From: Stachybotrys elegans | Lineage: Eukaryota; Ascomycota; Sordariomycetes; Hypocreales; Stachybotryaceae | DNA length: 64,000 nucleotides | Assembly (NCBI GenBank): GCA_020746835.1 | Contig: JAGPNK010000001.1 | Span: 1,054,001 to 1,118,000, forward strand | Direction of reading: 5' to 3' | Shown here: positions 1 through 13,860 of the stretch, one piece after another | Position numbering within the stretch: position 1 is the first letter of the stretch | Layout: every line of letters starts with the position of its first letter | Notes under the pieces: model-generated | What the model saw: the letters and a program-made list of their open reading frames with translations, nothing else | Told to the model about the DNA's origin: nothing | Databases searched by the model: none | Position numbers and translations under genes: made by a program

Positions 1-3000
1 GCGCAACCAAGTCATTTACCTAGATCCTCCTCTGGAGTATGCCCGAGCCAGCTGGTTCATGCATCTACACGACTGGCTTGGAGTTGTCTGCAATCTGCGG
101 AAAATCAAGGCTGGTCGTTACCAGATGAACATTACTACTTCCACACACGATGAGCCACGCTTCACTAACCTGCCCACCGAGTGCGCTGATACGCTCCGTC
201 GAGTGTATGTCTCTATTGAGAAGAAGCTCAAGGAAATCAGCGCCTACGTCGATCAGTGGCTCCAGTTCCAGAGCCTGTGGGATCTCCAGTCCGAGCAGGT
301 GTACGATATGCTCGGTGACGATCTGCCTCGATGGCTCGAGTGTCTTCAAGATATTCGGAAAGTCAGAACCACATTCGACACTCAGGAGCTGAGCAGGTCA
401 TTCGGACACCTTACTGTCGATTATGACCAAGTGCAGACAAAGGTCAATGCCAAGTATGACCAATGGCAGCATGAAATCCTCATGAAATTCGCTACTCGCC
501 TAGGAAATCGCATGCGCGATGTGCACGCCGAGATCGAGAAGGCCCGCAAGAACCTCGAAGGCCAGAGCTCTGACACCTCATCCACAGCCCAGGCTGTTGT
601 CTTTATCACGGCCGTGCAGAGCTGCAAGCGCAATGTCAAGGCATGGGCCCCCGAGATTGACATGTTCCGCCAGGGCCAGTCCACGCTTGTGAGGCAGCGT
701 TACCACTTCCCCAACGACTGGCTTCATATTGAACAGATCGACAGCCAATGGGAGGCTCTCAAGGAAATCCTGGAGAAGAAGGCCAAGATTATGGACGACA
801 ACGCCGATGTCATGCGAGCCAACATCCTTGCTCAAGACAAGATAGTCAGCGAAAAGATTGCTGAGATTGCAGCACAGTGGAACGAGGAGAAGCCCGTTTC
901 GGGAACCATTCAACCCGACGTTGCCTCGGCTACCTTGACCTCATTCGAATCTCGTATTTCCAATCTCCAAGAACGACTGCAGGAGCTTGTCAAGGCAAAA
1001 GAAGCACTAGAGATGCCTGTCAGTGCGGATAACTCATTGGAAGCAACTCTGGAGGAGGTGCGAGACTTCCAATCGGTCTGGTCCAGCCTTTCCACCATCT
1101 GGGCAAGTCTCAATGAGACGCGCGACATCCTTTGGACAGCCGTTCAGCCTCGCAAGATCCGTGCCAAGATCGACGATCTCATCAAGAGCACGAAAGAAAT
1201 GCCCAGCAGGATGAGGCAGTACGCTGCCTTTGAGCACGTCCAAGGCATTCTGCGCGGCTTCCTCAAGGTCAACTCCATCCTCTCCGACCTCAAGTCCGAC
1301 GCCATCCGAGAGAGACACTGGCACAAGATCTACAAGCAGATCAAGCCCCAAAAACGATTTTCTCCTAGCTCTATGACCCTCGGTGATGTCTGGGACCTGA
1401 ACCTGGTGGCAACCGAGGCCATCGTCAAGGACATCATTGCCCAAGCACAGGGTGAGATGGCTTTGGAGGAATTCCTCAAGCAGGTGCGAGAGACGTGGCA
1501 AAACTATGGCCTTGAGATGGTCGGCTACCAGAACAAGTGCCGACTCATTCGTGGCTGGGATGACCTCTTTGCCAAGTGCAGTGAAAACCTGAATTCCCTG
1601 CAAGCGATGAAGCACTCCCCATATTACAAAGAATTTGAGGAAGAGGCAGTCTCATGGGAAGACAAGCTTAACCGTGTCCACGTTCTCTTTGATGTGTGGA
1701 TTGATGTCCAGCGCCAATGGGTGTACCTTGAAGGAGTGTTCACTGGCAACGCGGATATCAAGCACCTCCTCCCTATCGAATCGGGCCGTTTCCAGAACAT
1801 CAACAGCGAGTTCCTGTCGGTTATGAAGAAGGCGAACAAGACACCCTATGTGCTGGACGTGCTCAACATTCCCAATGTGCAAAAGTCCCTGGAGCGTCTG
1901 GCAGAAATGCTCAACAAGATCCAGAAGGCCCTTGGTGAATACCTCGAAAAGGAGCGTGTCTCTTTCCCGCGATTCTACTTCGTGGGTGACGAAGATCTCC
2001 TTGAAATGATTGGTAACAGCAACGATACTTTGCGCATTGCCAAGCACTTCAAGAAGATGTTTGCCGGACTGTCGGGCCTCATCATGGACGACGAGACCAT
2101 CATCTCAGGATTTACTTCCAAGGAAGATGAGATGGTGCGACTGAAGAAGGAGATTTCCTTGGCCAAGACCCCGAGGATCAACGACTGGCTGGCGCTTCTG
2201 GAGGGCGGCATGAAGGCCACACTGGCTGAGCTACTCGCCGAGGCCGTTGAGCAGTACACGCCCATCTTCGAATCAGAGAGCATTGACCGAGCTGCTTTGA
2301 ATGAGTTTATAGAGGCCTTCCCCAGTCAGATTGTTGTTCTGGCTACACAGGCTGTATGGACTACCGCTGTCGAGCAATCACTGACGGAGGGCGGCAAGAC
2401 TCTCAAAACGCTGTTTGAGCGGGAGGTACAAGTTCTTCGCGTCCTCGCGGACACTGTACTTGGCGATCTCGAGGTCATCCAGAGAAAGAAGTGCGAACAA
2501 TTGATCACCGAATGCGTCCATCAGCGCGATGTCATCGAAAAGCTCAACAGCATGAACGCGGACTCGACCAGCCATTATCTATGGCAACTTCAGATGCGAT
2601 ACGTCTATGTCCCTCAAGGTGATTTCCTTGACCGCCTTCACATCAAGATGGCCAACGCCAAGCTTAACTACGGTTTCGAGTACCTCGGTGTTCCTGATCG
2701 CCTCGTCCGAACTCCTCTGACGGATAGGTGTTTCCTTACCTTGACGCAGGCGTTGTGCCAACGACTAGGAGGTTCGCCCTACGGACCCGCAGGTACCGGA
2801 AAGACCGAGTCCGTCAAGGCTCTGGGTGTGCAACTCGGAAGGTTCACACTGGTCTTCTGCTGTGATGATACCTTCGACTTCCAAGCAATGGGTCGCATTT
2901 TCTTGGGTATCTGCCAGGTCGGTGCTTGGGGTTGCTTCGACGAGTTCAACCGTCTTGAGGAGAGAATTCTGTCTGCCGTTTCTCAGCAGATCCAGAACAT

Positions 3001-6000
3001 TCAGCTCGGCCTGAAGCAGGGCAGTGAGGATGACAAGGCCCAGATTGAGCTCGTCGGCCGTCAGCTCCATGTCAACGAGAACACGGGTATCTTCATCACT
3101 ATGAACCCTGGCTATGCTGGCCGTTCCAACTTGCCCGACAACCTGAAGAAACTCTTCCGCAGCGTCGCCATGTCCAAGCCCGACAAGGAGCTTATTGCCG
3201 AAGTCATGCTGTACTCCCAAGGTTTCAACCAGGCAAAGAAACTTTCCAAGCACACGGTCCCGTTCTTCGACCAGTGTTCTGGCAAGCTATCCAAACAGGC
3301 ACATTATGATTTCGGTCTGCGTGCCCTGAAGAGTGTTCTGGTCAGCTCTGGTGGTCTCAAGCGTGCCCGTCTCAGCGAAGGAACTCTCGGCGCTGAGGAC
3401 GTGGTGGAGCCTGAGATTATCGTGCAGAGCATTCGCGAGACGATTGCCCCCAAGTTGATCAAGTCTGATGTCGATATCATGATGACAATCGAGGGCGACT
3501 GCTTCCCAGGCGTGCAGTACGTGCCAGCGAACCTGCAGGCGCTGGAGGATGCTCTGCGAACGCTGGCCGCCGAGCGCCACCTCGTTGTGACTGATCTGTG
3601 GATGACCAAGGTTCTGCAGCTGTACCAGATTCAGAAGATCCACCATGGTGTTATGATGGTGGGTAACTCGGGAACAGGAAAGTCTGCTGCTTGGAGGCTC
3701 CTCCTCGATGCTCTCCAGAAGGTCGAGAATGTGGAGGGCGTTTCACATGTCATTGACTCGAAGGTCATGTCCAAGGAGGCACTCTACGGTAACCTTGACT
3801 CAACCACCCGCGAATGGACCGATGGTCTCTTTACAAGCATTCTTCGAAAGATTGTCGATAACCTACGTGGTGAAGATGCCAAGAGACACTGGATCGTCTT
3901 TGATGGTGATGTCGACCCTGAATGGGTAGAGAACTTGAACAGTGTGTTGGATGACAACAAACTGCTGACACTGCCCAACGGTGAGCGTCTCAATCTGCCT
4001 TCCAACGTCCGCATCATGTTCGAAGTCGAGACGCTCAAATATGCAACCCTCGCCACTGTCAGTCGTTGCGGTATGGTCTGGTTCAGCGAGGACACGGTCT
4101 CACCTGACATGATGATCACCAACTACTTGGAGACCTTGCGAAACGCACCCTTCGAGGAGCTCGACGAAGATAGTGTTGGCACTGGTCAGAGCCCTGCCAA
4201 GACCCTGGCTGTCCAATCTCAAGCCGCCGATATTCTCAAGGTGTTCCTTACTACGGAAGACTTCATCCACCAAGCTCTTGACCGGGCCCGCGGTTACAAT
4301 CACATCATGGACTTTACCGTTGCACGCGTTCTCACGACGCTCTTCTCGCTGCTAAACAAGGCCGTACGCGATATTATCGAGTACAACGGACACCATTCAG
4401 ACTTCCCAGTCGATGCCGAGCAGATGGAAGGCTTTATCTCCAAGAAGCTCCTCCTGGCGCTCGTGTGGGCCTTTACTGGTGACTGCCCGCTCAACGACCG
4501 CAAGGCCTACGGCGACGATGTGTGCGCGATTGCCAACTTTGGCTCGCCACCACTGGACGGTACCAGCTCTTTGATCGACTTTAACGTCACTCTTCCCAGG
4601 GGTGACTGGGTCTCGTGGCAGAACCAGGTGCCTACCATTGAGGTTAACACACATTCCATCGTCCAGACAGACGTGGTGATTCCTACTCTGGACACGGTTC
4701 GCCATGAGGATGTGCTCTACTCGTGGCTCGCTGAGCATAAGCCCCTGCTGCTCTGCGGTCCCCCTGGTTCCGGTAAGACGATGACGCTCTTCAGCGCTCT
4801 TCGAAAGCTGCCCAATATGGAGGTGGTCGGCCTCAACTTCTCCAGCGCGACCACTCCCGACCTGCTTATCAAGACGTTCGAGCAGTACTGCGAATACAAG
4901 AAGACGCTGAACGGAGTCATGCTCTCACCTACGCAGATCGGACGCTGGCTGGTCATCTTCTGCGATGAAATCAACTTGCCAGCCCCTGACAAGTACGGAA
5001 CCCAGAGAGCCATCTCTTTCCTGCGACAGCTCGTGGAGCACAACGGATTCTGGAGGACTTCCGATAAGTCTTGGGTTACGCTGGATCGCATCCAATTTGT
5101 TGGCGCCTGCAACCCTCCTACCGATGCTGGACGTACGCCTCTCGGAGACAGATTCCTTCGCCACGCGCCGCTCATCATGGTTGACTATCCCGGAGAACTG
5201 TCTCTCAACCAGATTTACGGTACCTTCAACTCGGCGGTGCTCAAGATTATCCCTGCCCTGCGTGGCTACGCCGAGTCACTCACGCATGCAATGGTCCGAT
5301 TCTACCTAGAGTCGCAGCAACGCTTCACCCCCAAGATCCAGCCCCATTACGTCTACAGTCCTCGTGAATTGACGCGATGGGTGCGCGGTATTTACGAGGC
5401 TATCAAGCCGCTTGAAACGTTGTCTATTGAAGGCCTCGTGCGTATCTGGGCCCACGAAGCTCTGCGACTGTTCCAAGATCGTCTGGTCGCAGAGGACGAG
5501 CGCAAATGGACGGACGATGCGGTGCGACGCATTGCTCTGGAATATTTCCCCAACATTGAAGAAGAAAAGGCACTCGGCGGGCCAATTCTTTTCTCCAACT
5601 GGCTCTCAAAGAACTACGTTCCTGTTGATCGTGAGCAGCTGAGAGAATTTGTCAAGGCCAGACTCAAGACCTTCTGCGAGGAAGAGGTGGACGTACCTCT
5701 GATCCTGTTCAACGATGTTCTTGAGCACGTGCTCCGCATTGATCGTGTCTTCAGACAGCCACAGGGTCATCTGATTCTCATCGGTGTCAGTGGAAGTGGC
5801 AAGACAACCTTGTCCCGGTTTGTTGCTTGGATGAACGGTCTCAAGGTGTTCCAGATCAAGGTCCACGGCAAGTACTCAGGTGAGGACTTTGACGAAGATC
5901 TTCGAGATGTTCTGCGCCGCTGCGGCTGCAAGGGCGAGAAGATCTGCTTCATCATGGACGAGGCGAACGTTTTGGACTCGGGATTCTTGGAGAGAATGAA

Positions 6001-9000
6001 TACTCTTCTGGCCAACGCTGAAGTGCCGGGTCTCTTCGAAGGAGACGACTATGCTGCCCTAATGACGGCCTGCAAGGAGGGTGCTACCAGACAAAATCTG
6101 CACCTCGACTCGCCGGAAGAACTGTACAAGTGGTTCACGCAGCAGATTGTCAACAATCTGCATGTCGTCTTCACCATGAACCCGCCCGAAGACGGCCTTT
6201 CTTCAAAGGCTGCGACAAGTCCTGCCTTGTTCAACAGATGCGTTCTTAATTGGTTTGGTGACTGGTCTGATCAGGCCCTTTTCCAGGTCGGCCGTGAGCT
6301 TACATCGTCCATTGACCTCGACAAGAGTAACTTCTCGGCTCCTGACACCATCCCTGTTGCTTACCGTGGCCTGAACCTCCCGCCGTCTCACCGCGAGACG
6401 GTTGTCAACTCTATGGTCTTCATGCACTACTCGCTCCAACGCTACAACGAGAAGCTCCTGAAGCAGCAGAACAAGATTACTTTCCTGACCCCTCGCCACT
6501 TCCTCGATTTCGTCGGACAGTACGTCAAACTGTACAACGAGAAGAGAGAGGACCTGGAGGAGCAACAGCGCCATCTCAACGTTGGTCTCGAGAAGCTCAG
6601 GGATACCGTGGACAAGGTCCGAGATCTGCGTGTCAGCCTCGCTGAGAAGAAGACGCAGCTGGAGCAGAAGGATGCTGAAGCCAACGAGAAGCTCCAGCGC
6701 ATGGTTGCGGATCAGCGCGAAGCAGAACAGCGCAAGAGCACGTCGCTTGAGATCCAGGCTGCGCTTGAGAAGCAAGAGGCCGAGGTTGCGTCCCGCCGAA
6801 AGGTCGTGTTGGAGGATCTCGCCAAGGCTGAGCCTGCCGTCGAGGAAGCCAAAGCCAGTGTCAGCAACATCAAGCGTCAGCACCTTACCGAAGTTCGATC
6901 CATGGGTAACCCTCCTCAGGGTGTCAGGCTTGCTCTCGACGCCGTCTGCACGCTGCTCGGCCACAAGATCAACGACTGGAAGGCGGTGCAGGCTGTGGTC
7001 CGCAGAGATGACTTCATTGCGAGCATCATCATGTTCGACAACGCCAAGATGATGACCAAGGCCCTCAGAAACAAGATGCGCAACGACTTCCTGTCAAACC
7101 CGGAGTTCACCTTCGAGAAGGTCAACCGAGCTTCCAGAGCTTGCGGCCCCTTGGTGCAGTGGGTTACTGCGCAAGTCAATTACTCGGATATTCTGGATCG
7201 TGTTGGTCCCCTGAAGGAAGAGGTTACGAAGCTCGAAGACGAGGCCCTCCAGACCAAGGCGAACGCGAAGGCAGTCGAGAATACCATTTCTGCTCTCGAG
7301 TCATCCATCAACACCTACAAGACCGAATACGCTGCACTGATTAGCGAGACGCAGGCCATCAAGGCCGAGATGTCCAAGGTTCAGTTCAAGGTCGACCGTA
7401 GCGTCAGGCTTCTGGACAGTCTGTCTTCAGAGAGAACTCGTTGGGAGGATAGCAGCAAGTCGTTCGAGACGCAGATCAGCACGCTTGTGGGAGATGTTCT
7501 GGTGGCTGCTGCTTTCCTCGCGTATGGTGGTCTGTACGATCAGACGTTCCGAAAGTCAATGATGGACGACTGGTTCCATCAGCTTCACCTGTCGGGCATC
7601 CAGTTCAAGACCCCTAACCCTGTCACGGAATACTTGTCGACGGCGGATGAGAGACTTGGCTGGCAGGAGAACTCGCTGCCCGTGGATGACCTCTGCACGG
7701 AGAACGCAATCATCCTGAAGCGTTTCAACCGCTACCCGCTCATCATCGACCCATCTGGCAGGACTACTGAGTTCCTGCAGAAGGAGTGCAAGGACCGTCG
7801 CCTGACTGTCACCAGCTTCTTGGACGATACATTCACCAAGCAGCTGGAAAGCTCTCTGCGGTTCGGAAATCCCATCCTCATCCAGGACGCGGAGCACCTC
7901 GACCCTATCCTCAACCATGTGCTGAACAAGGAGTACCAACGCACTGGTGGTCGTGTTCTCATCCAGCTTGGAAAGCAGGAGATTGACTTCTCGCCCTCTT
8001 TCAAGCTGTACCTCTCAACTAGAGATCCCTCTGCCCAGTTCCCTCCGGATATTTGCAGTCGAACCACCTTTGTCAACTTTACCGTCACCCAGAGCAGTCT
8101 GCAGACTCAGTCACTTAACGATGTGCTCAAGTCGGAACGACCCGATGTCGACGAGAGGCGCTCCAACCTCATCAAGCTCCAGGGCGAGTTCAAGGTTCAC
8201 CTGCGACAACTCGAGAAGCAACTTCTCCAGGCCCTGAATGAGTCCAGGGGCAATATTCTGGACGACGACAATGTTATTGAAACGCTCGAGACCCTCAAGA
8301 CGGAGGCTGCCGAAATTTCCGACAAGATGCGCAACACTGAAGGTGTCATGGCTGAGGTGGAAGAGATTACCCAGCAGTACAGTGTGATTGCGAGGTCTTG
8401 CAGTGCGGTATTCGCCGTTCTTGAGCAACTTCACTACCTCAACCACTTCTACCAGTTCTCTCTGCAGTATTTCCTGGATATTTTCCAGTCTGTTCTCCAT
8501 GGCAACAAGAACCTCGTCAACGAGACCAACCACAATGTCCGCCGTGACATTATTGTCAAGGACCTTTTCGTCAACACTTTCAAGAGAACTTCACTGAGTC
8601 TGCTCCAGAAGGACCGCATCACCTTGGCCATGCTTCTCGCCCAGGCCTCTCCCTTCAAAATGAACAAGTCGCTCATCGACGTCATCCTCGATGGCAGAGT
8701 TGAGGGTAAGGACCTATCGTCGAACCCCGAGAGCAAGGATGAAGCCTTTATCGAAGCCAAGAAGCTGGGTTTGCTCAAAGACAAGCTCGATGCCGTCTCT
8801 ACCAGTGACTGGGACAGGTTCTTCACCGAGGAGCTTGCGGAGAACTTTGTTCCACGGCTGTGGGAGGAGCAGGCGGAGGCGATGGATCAGGCGCTCTGGT
8901 CGCTCCTCATGGTCAAGCTCTTCCGCATGGATCGCTTCGTACCCGCTGCCGAGCGATTCGTCACTGCTGTCTTCGGCCCAGGCCTGTTTGATATTGTCGA

Positions 9001-10057
9001 GGACCTGAAGGAGACGGTGGACCAGGTTTCCGCTACACTGCCCGTCTCCCTCGTATCCAGTCCAGGTTTCGATGCCAGCTACAAGGTCGACAACCTGGTG
9101 GAGAGAATGAATATCCGGTGCACCAACATCGCTATGGGTTCCAACGAAGGTCTCGCTAGCGCAGACAAGGCTATCAGCAACGCTGCCCAGAATGGCTCAT
9201 GGGTTCTTGTGAAGAACGTCCATCTTGCACCTACATGGCTACAGAGTCTCGAGAAACGCATGGAGTCGCTCAACCCCAACCCCAAATTCCGCCTTTTCCT
9301 TTCCATGGAATCCAGCCCCAAGATCCCCGTCAACCTTTTGCGTGCTTCTCGCGTCCTGATGTACGAGCAGCCGGCCGGTATCAGGGCCAACATGAAGGAC
9401 TCGATGTCCTCACTGACAACCCGCGCGTCCAAGAGCCCCGTGGAGCGAACAAGGCTCTACCTGCTCATCTCCTTCTTGCATGCCGTCGTTCAGGAGAGAC
9501 TGCGGTACGCGCCCAACCTTGGTTGGAAGGGTTTCTGGGAGTTCAATGACAGCGATGTAAGTTTCTTATTCTTCCTTTGAGTCCTTGCGGCTTAGTTGCT
9601 AACAACACAATTCTAGTACGAATGCTCTGCTTTTATCGTCGATACCTGGATTGAGGGCGTGGCTGGCAACAGGACCAACATTGCGCCGCAAAATATTCCT
9701 TGGGAGATGATCCGTTATCTGGTGACGGAGACGTATGGAGGCAAGATTGACAACGAAGGCGACTTCAAACTCCTGAACCAGCTGGTTACGTCCTTCCTCA
9801 CGCCCTCGGCATACGAGGTCGACCACAAGCTTGTGGATGGTCCCGATGGCGGCCTTGTTGTTCCCACAGGCACCACTCTTCAGGATTTCATGGCATGGAT
9901 CCACAAGCTGCCCGAGCGCGAGCCGCCTACTTACCTCGGCCTGCCTGCCAACGCCGAGAAACTGCTGCTTGTTGGTCTGGGCCGCAGCCTGATTGGTAAT
10001 CTGCGCAAGGTGACGGAGTTGCTGGACGAAGGAGAGCAACTGGTTACGGATGCGTAA
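1..10057 (+). CDS. Cytoplasmic dynein heavy chain, 3' part (5' end outside window)
   Basis: Motor subunit of cytoplasmic dynein, which walks to microtubule minus ends and carries nuclei, endosomes and spindle components. The frame is open from base 2, so the N-terminal tail (about 1,000 residues by comparison with fungal homologues of roughly 4,300-4,370) lies to the left. About 3,331 residues are present. P-loops are visible for AAA1 (GPAGTGKTE, base 2783), AAA2 (GNSGTGKS, 3662), AAA3 (GPPGSGKT, 4757) and AAA4 (GVSGSGKTT, 5783), with Walker B CFDEFN after AAA1. A long coiled-coil stalk runs from about 6540-6890 and back from 7200-7440, with the microtubule-binding tip between. One intron, 9557-9616 (60 bases, branch GCTAAC), splits off a last exon 9617-10057. 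The protein ends soon after the WLGLP-like segment, so the C-terminal domain is short, as known for fungal dyneins. Homologues are called nudA, ro-1 or DYN1. Identification is very secure. Confidence 0.97.
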
Positions 10058-11026
10058 TGAGGAGCGAGGAGCTGTTGTATGATATGCGCAAAGGGGGCCA
10101 TGGTCTTTTTTTTTCTTTCCCTTTGTTCTTCCAGGTTTATGGTCAGCTGTGTATGATGTATGCGGAATGGCATTGCGAGGAGCCGGTTGCTCTGGCAGGG
10201 AACTGGTCCGCACTCAGTATAAATAAACAGGTATATATCTATGTCTAAATTGCCATGATAGAGTATGTGCGTGCAGTGAGGAAAAAGAACAATAGTGTAT
10301 GTGAACAATGATGGCTGCCATGTTGCCAACGTGATAAGAGCAGAGTCAAGCATAAAGGGGTTGTCAGACTGTGACTAACATGACCTATTGGCTGGAACCA
10401 TAGAACAATAAGGCGGCGGCGGCGGCGGCAGCAATGTACCATGCATATGCAGCCAGGGGACCTACAGTTGGTAGACTGGCCTAGATGTGTGTATATACCG
10501 TTCGTCGGCGTGCGATCCGACAAGAGTGTGACAATCTTCCTCTCAGGGACCAGACCTGGGCCTTGGTTATACGCTACGGGAACCACAGTCACGAATGGGC
10601 TGTCAATAACACGGTCGTCAAGAAAAAGCAGGGTTTGGTCTATCGGCGGGTTGAAGTACACAATAAAATTACATGAAAATCGAGATTCAAAAACACCCAG
10701 CATTAAAACATCGCCTCTGTCTCCCTCCTCCAACCAGCACAGCCGAGCTATGCCCACCCCAAGGCTTCCGGGGCCCCCCATTTTCGCCCGGCTAGAATAC
10801 TTTAGTTGGCCACAGAGGGCAGCCAGGCTTGAAGATATAGGTAGGCCTGTTGTTCGAAGAAGCCCCCGTTGGTTCCTGGGTGGCAGAGGGTTCAGGCTGT
10901 TGGGGTGACACTCAAAGGACTCAAACACCCAAAACTATCAATATAGACCGTTAGAAACGCTGTTCTTTGAAGACCTCTTGGGAGGGGTAGACTTACCTCC
11001 GTAGCCTGGCCGTTTCCGGCCTCCGC
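10058..11026. other. Intergenic, convergent 3' ends of dynein and Clr5-domain genes
   Basis: The stretch holds the 3' untranslated parts of two convergent genes. A (GGC)6 run lies at 10412-10430. On the minus strand an intron-like unit at 10935-10996 follows the Clr5-gene stop codon (see findings). A minus-strand open frame of 227 codons at 10245-10928 has no recognisable domain and looks like chance. Confidence 0.6.
10412..10430. repeat. GGC trinucleotide microsatellite
   Basis: Six tandem GGC units in non-coding sequence between the dynein and Clr5-domain genes. No function is inferred. Confidence 0.9.
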
Positions 11027-12388
11027 CTATCCCAACCTTGGCGGCTGCTTACGCAGTGTATCGCTGGCGAACTGCTGGACCTGCTGGGAGAGAAGCTCCT
11101 GGTCCTCGTCATCGTATGGGTCGTAGGCATTCGTGTGATTAAACCGATCACAAATGCGAGCCCACAGCTCGGCAGTGGCCAACTTCAACAGCGCGTCGAC
11201 GCCTGACTTAGCTTGCCGAGCTATGCCCCCCGCGTAGACGGGCTGTTCCGACGAACCCATCTCGTCGCAGACCATGGAGCACAATATAAAGAGTAGCTCG
11301 GCCCAAGGGATATTGAGCATGGGCTCGGTAGTGGCGAGCCAGCCGAGCTGCGTCTTATTGGGCAGAGTGACGGCAGCGCGCCACAAGTTGAGGACGAGGT
11401 CGATCTCAAAGTCGTTGGTGATCGCAGCGAACCTTAATTTTCGGAGCTCTTGCTCCATCCAGAGAAGGCACTTCCTTGGAACGCATGATTCAGAGGACAA
11501 GGGTAGATGACCCAGAAGGAACTGGAATTGGTAATTCGCGACGAAGTCTTCGGGCTGGCCATCCTTCATCCTGTCGAGCGCAACCGATATCAAATTGAAG
11601 GCGACGATATCGAATCCCTCGCAGGGGGTTGGCAGGGAATACAGGGAGTCTGGAGAGGCAAGGAGCCCGTTCATGACGCCCTGGATGTTGCTATCCACCG
11701 CTGAGCTGCTAATCGAGGCAACCTCGTCCAAGACGGCCTTGCGATCCTGCAGGCGCGCCAAAAGCATACTCGGGAGCCAGAGCTCTTGGGGTTGCGCGCG
11801 TTTCGCGAGGTCCCCGATTCTCTCGGCAATTTCGTCCATTTGCTCCGGCGTTTCGGCCGCACGATACCACGAGACGTGCATCGTACTGAGGGTCGGTTGC
11901 TGGGTCTTGCATATACCATTGTATATGGGAAACGCATAACGATCAAGGGCCAAGGCATGCAAGAGATCGGCCTTAAGCTTCTTGATCTGATCTTCCTCAC
12001 TCAGCTGGGCCGTGACTTGATTGGCAAGCCAAGCGCTAGAGATGGCCAGGGAGGGTTTGTGATGGTCGACCGCAGGAGACTTGGAAAGTTGGACCGGCTT
12101 CAGCTTGTCTTGCTTTTCTACCTTGTACTTTCTCAGCCCCCATTTAGGGAGCTGATAGTTTAGTTGTCGAAGACTGGGAGGTTGTTGTCAGTATTGGATA
12201 GTGGCAAGAAGGGCTTTCGGCTGGACGAACGTCAAACTGAGTCCATAGTCCTCCTGCAACTTAGTGAGGAGGCTACCAACAGTCATAGCGTTGTAGTTCG
12301 CCCTGATGAATGGCTCGACTCGTTGCCAATCCTCGTCGGGTACTGCCGCTGCCCGGGGTCGCTTTATCACAGGGGAATCGGGACTCAT
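11027..12388 (-). CDS. Clr5-domain protein (fungal, putative DNA-associated)
   Basis: Two exons, 12388-12231 and 12173-11027, joined across a 57-base intron (12174-12230; donor GTTCGT, branch TACTGAC) give 434 residues. The join rebuilds a Clr5-type domain at about residues 14-68: an acidic-aromatic start (PDEDWQRVEPFI), then a TLRQ segment and KWGLRKYK, the usual end of this domain. Clr5 is named after a fission yeast heterochromatin factor; in filamentous fungi it sits at the N terminus of many proteins of unknown role, some predicted to be regulators. The remaining 360 residues resemble the helical middle region of such proteins, without a motif I can name. A TATA-like box lies at 12504-12513, about 116 bases upstream of the chosen ATG. 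An in-frame ATG at 12460 would add 24 residues and is less likely. Nuclear location is inferred only. Confidence 0.78.
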
Positions 12389-12503
12389 ATCTAATAAGCC
12401 TTGGGAGTTTATGCTGATAGGACAGACGAGATGAAGGTTGGACACTGTGGAACGGAACACTGCAGCATCGACAGACAGTCACACCGCATCTGACGGAAGA
12501 GGG

Positions 12504-12513
12504 TATTTATATA
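12504..12513 (-). promoter_or_regulatory. TATA-like box of the Clr5-domain gene
   Basis: Read on the minus strand this is TATATAAATA, about 116 bases before the ATG at 12388, a usual fungal spacing. The assignment rests on sequence and position only. Confidence 0.5.
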
Positions 12514-13845
12514 TTCCATGGCAATTGGTGCGCGGCCCAAGGTGTTTGGAATTTCATGAGAATTTGTTTTGGCACTTGGGCACAATGGCGGCGGAGCTAT
12601 GGCGCGTGAGCCAGTGTGGGAGACAAATGGAAATACCTACTTACAGCACAACATATGTGGAATTTCCTTGTCGCTTTCTCTCGGTCTTATTTTCATGCTT
12701 CCTTCTTTTCCTTTTTCTCTTGAGTTGCTAAGGCATGCCGAATCCACGGTGGTCAGACCGAGGTGGCATATATCTTTCAGCAAGGCTGATCAGGGCCGTT
12801 GAGAGGCATTCTGCTGATTATTAGGAGTCCAGGACGGAGTGGGTTATTAGTGGCTCAGCCTGCTCTCGGTGAAAAAGATAGGTGTGGCTGGAAGCGTTCA
12901 TGTGTGAGCCTGGAGAGGGAAGCGTGGTGCTCCGAGGCCCGTTGCGAGGCCTGCTGAAAGGTGGCAAGGCCAGGGCGTTTGCGATTTCCAAGTGGCACAT
13001 TGATCCTGGCCCAGGTTGTGTTTTGACTGATGGCTGAGCAATTACAACTCGGAGGTATGCTTGAATAAAAGCCCACGGGAGCAGTGTGACGGCGAGGCTG
13101 TTTCTAGAGAAAGCATCTGCCTCTTCAGCAGTAGTCTTACCTTGTGCCAGTCGATTCATTTGTGGTATTCATCAGCCGAGTGATGAGTCCGATCAACCGC
13201 TTGGCGCCGAAATTGTGCGGCTCCGACTTGAGCAAGGATAGCCAGGACGAGACTGGCTCCGAGGCATGCTCTCGAGAGCGCCTCGAAGAAACCGACGACG
13301 AAGAGCATATCACTGAGACAAGGGCGTTTGCAGCGTCCAGGGGAGGCGGCAGGAGGGTCGATAGCCTCATGCAGCACAGCCACTGGGCAGCATATGCAGG
13401 CAAGAGACGCATGGGTTCAGGGGCTCGAGAGAGCCGAGCCGAACCAGCCAGAACCGACTCAAAAACACACGAGGGGGATCGAGGATCGCGATCTGGGCTA
13501 CCACCGAGCCTTGTGAATTGGATGAAGGCCGGAGACTTGGCATTTTCGATGATAGAACGACAAGTGGCGACATAGGTGACGGGTAGAGAGGCGCAGCAGG
13601 GCAGTCATGTGTGGTTGAGGAGATGTGTGTGACACAAGCATCTGTATCTGTATTATTAGCCATGGTTGAACATGAGGGGTGATGGAGGGAGGGGTAAGGA
13701 AGCTTGCTTATACCCCTTTGCCTACCTTAGTACCTGCATGTTGGTTTTCTTCTTTTACTGCTGTTTATTTTAATCCTTTATTCTTTTCTTTTTTAAATAT
13801 TTTTTTTCTTCAACTTCCTTCCTTCTCCTCCTTCTTCTTTCAGAA

Positions 13846-13860
13846 GGGGGGGGGGGGGGG
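13846..13860. repeat. Homopolymer G15
   Basis: Fifteen consecutive G after a pyrimidine-rich stretch. The length may be affected by sequencing or assembly error. Confidence 0.85.

Noticed and set aside
10245..10928. Minus-strand open frame of 227 codons
   Set aside because: It overlaps the putative 3' UTR, runs through the GGC repeat as an Arg run, and shows no domain or consistent codon bias.
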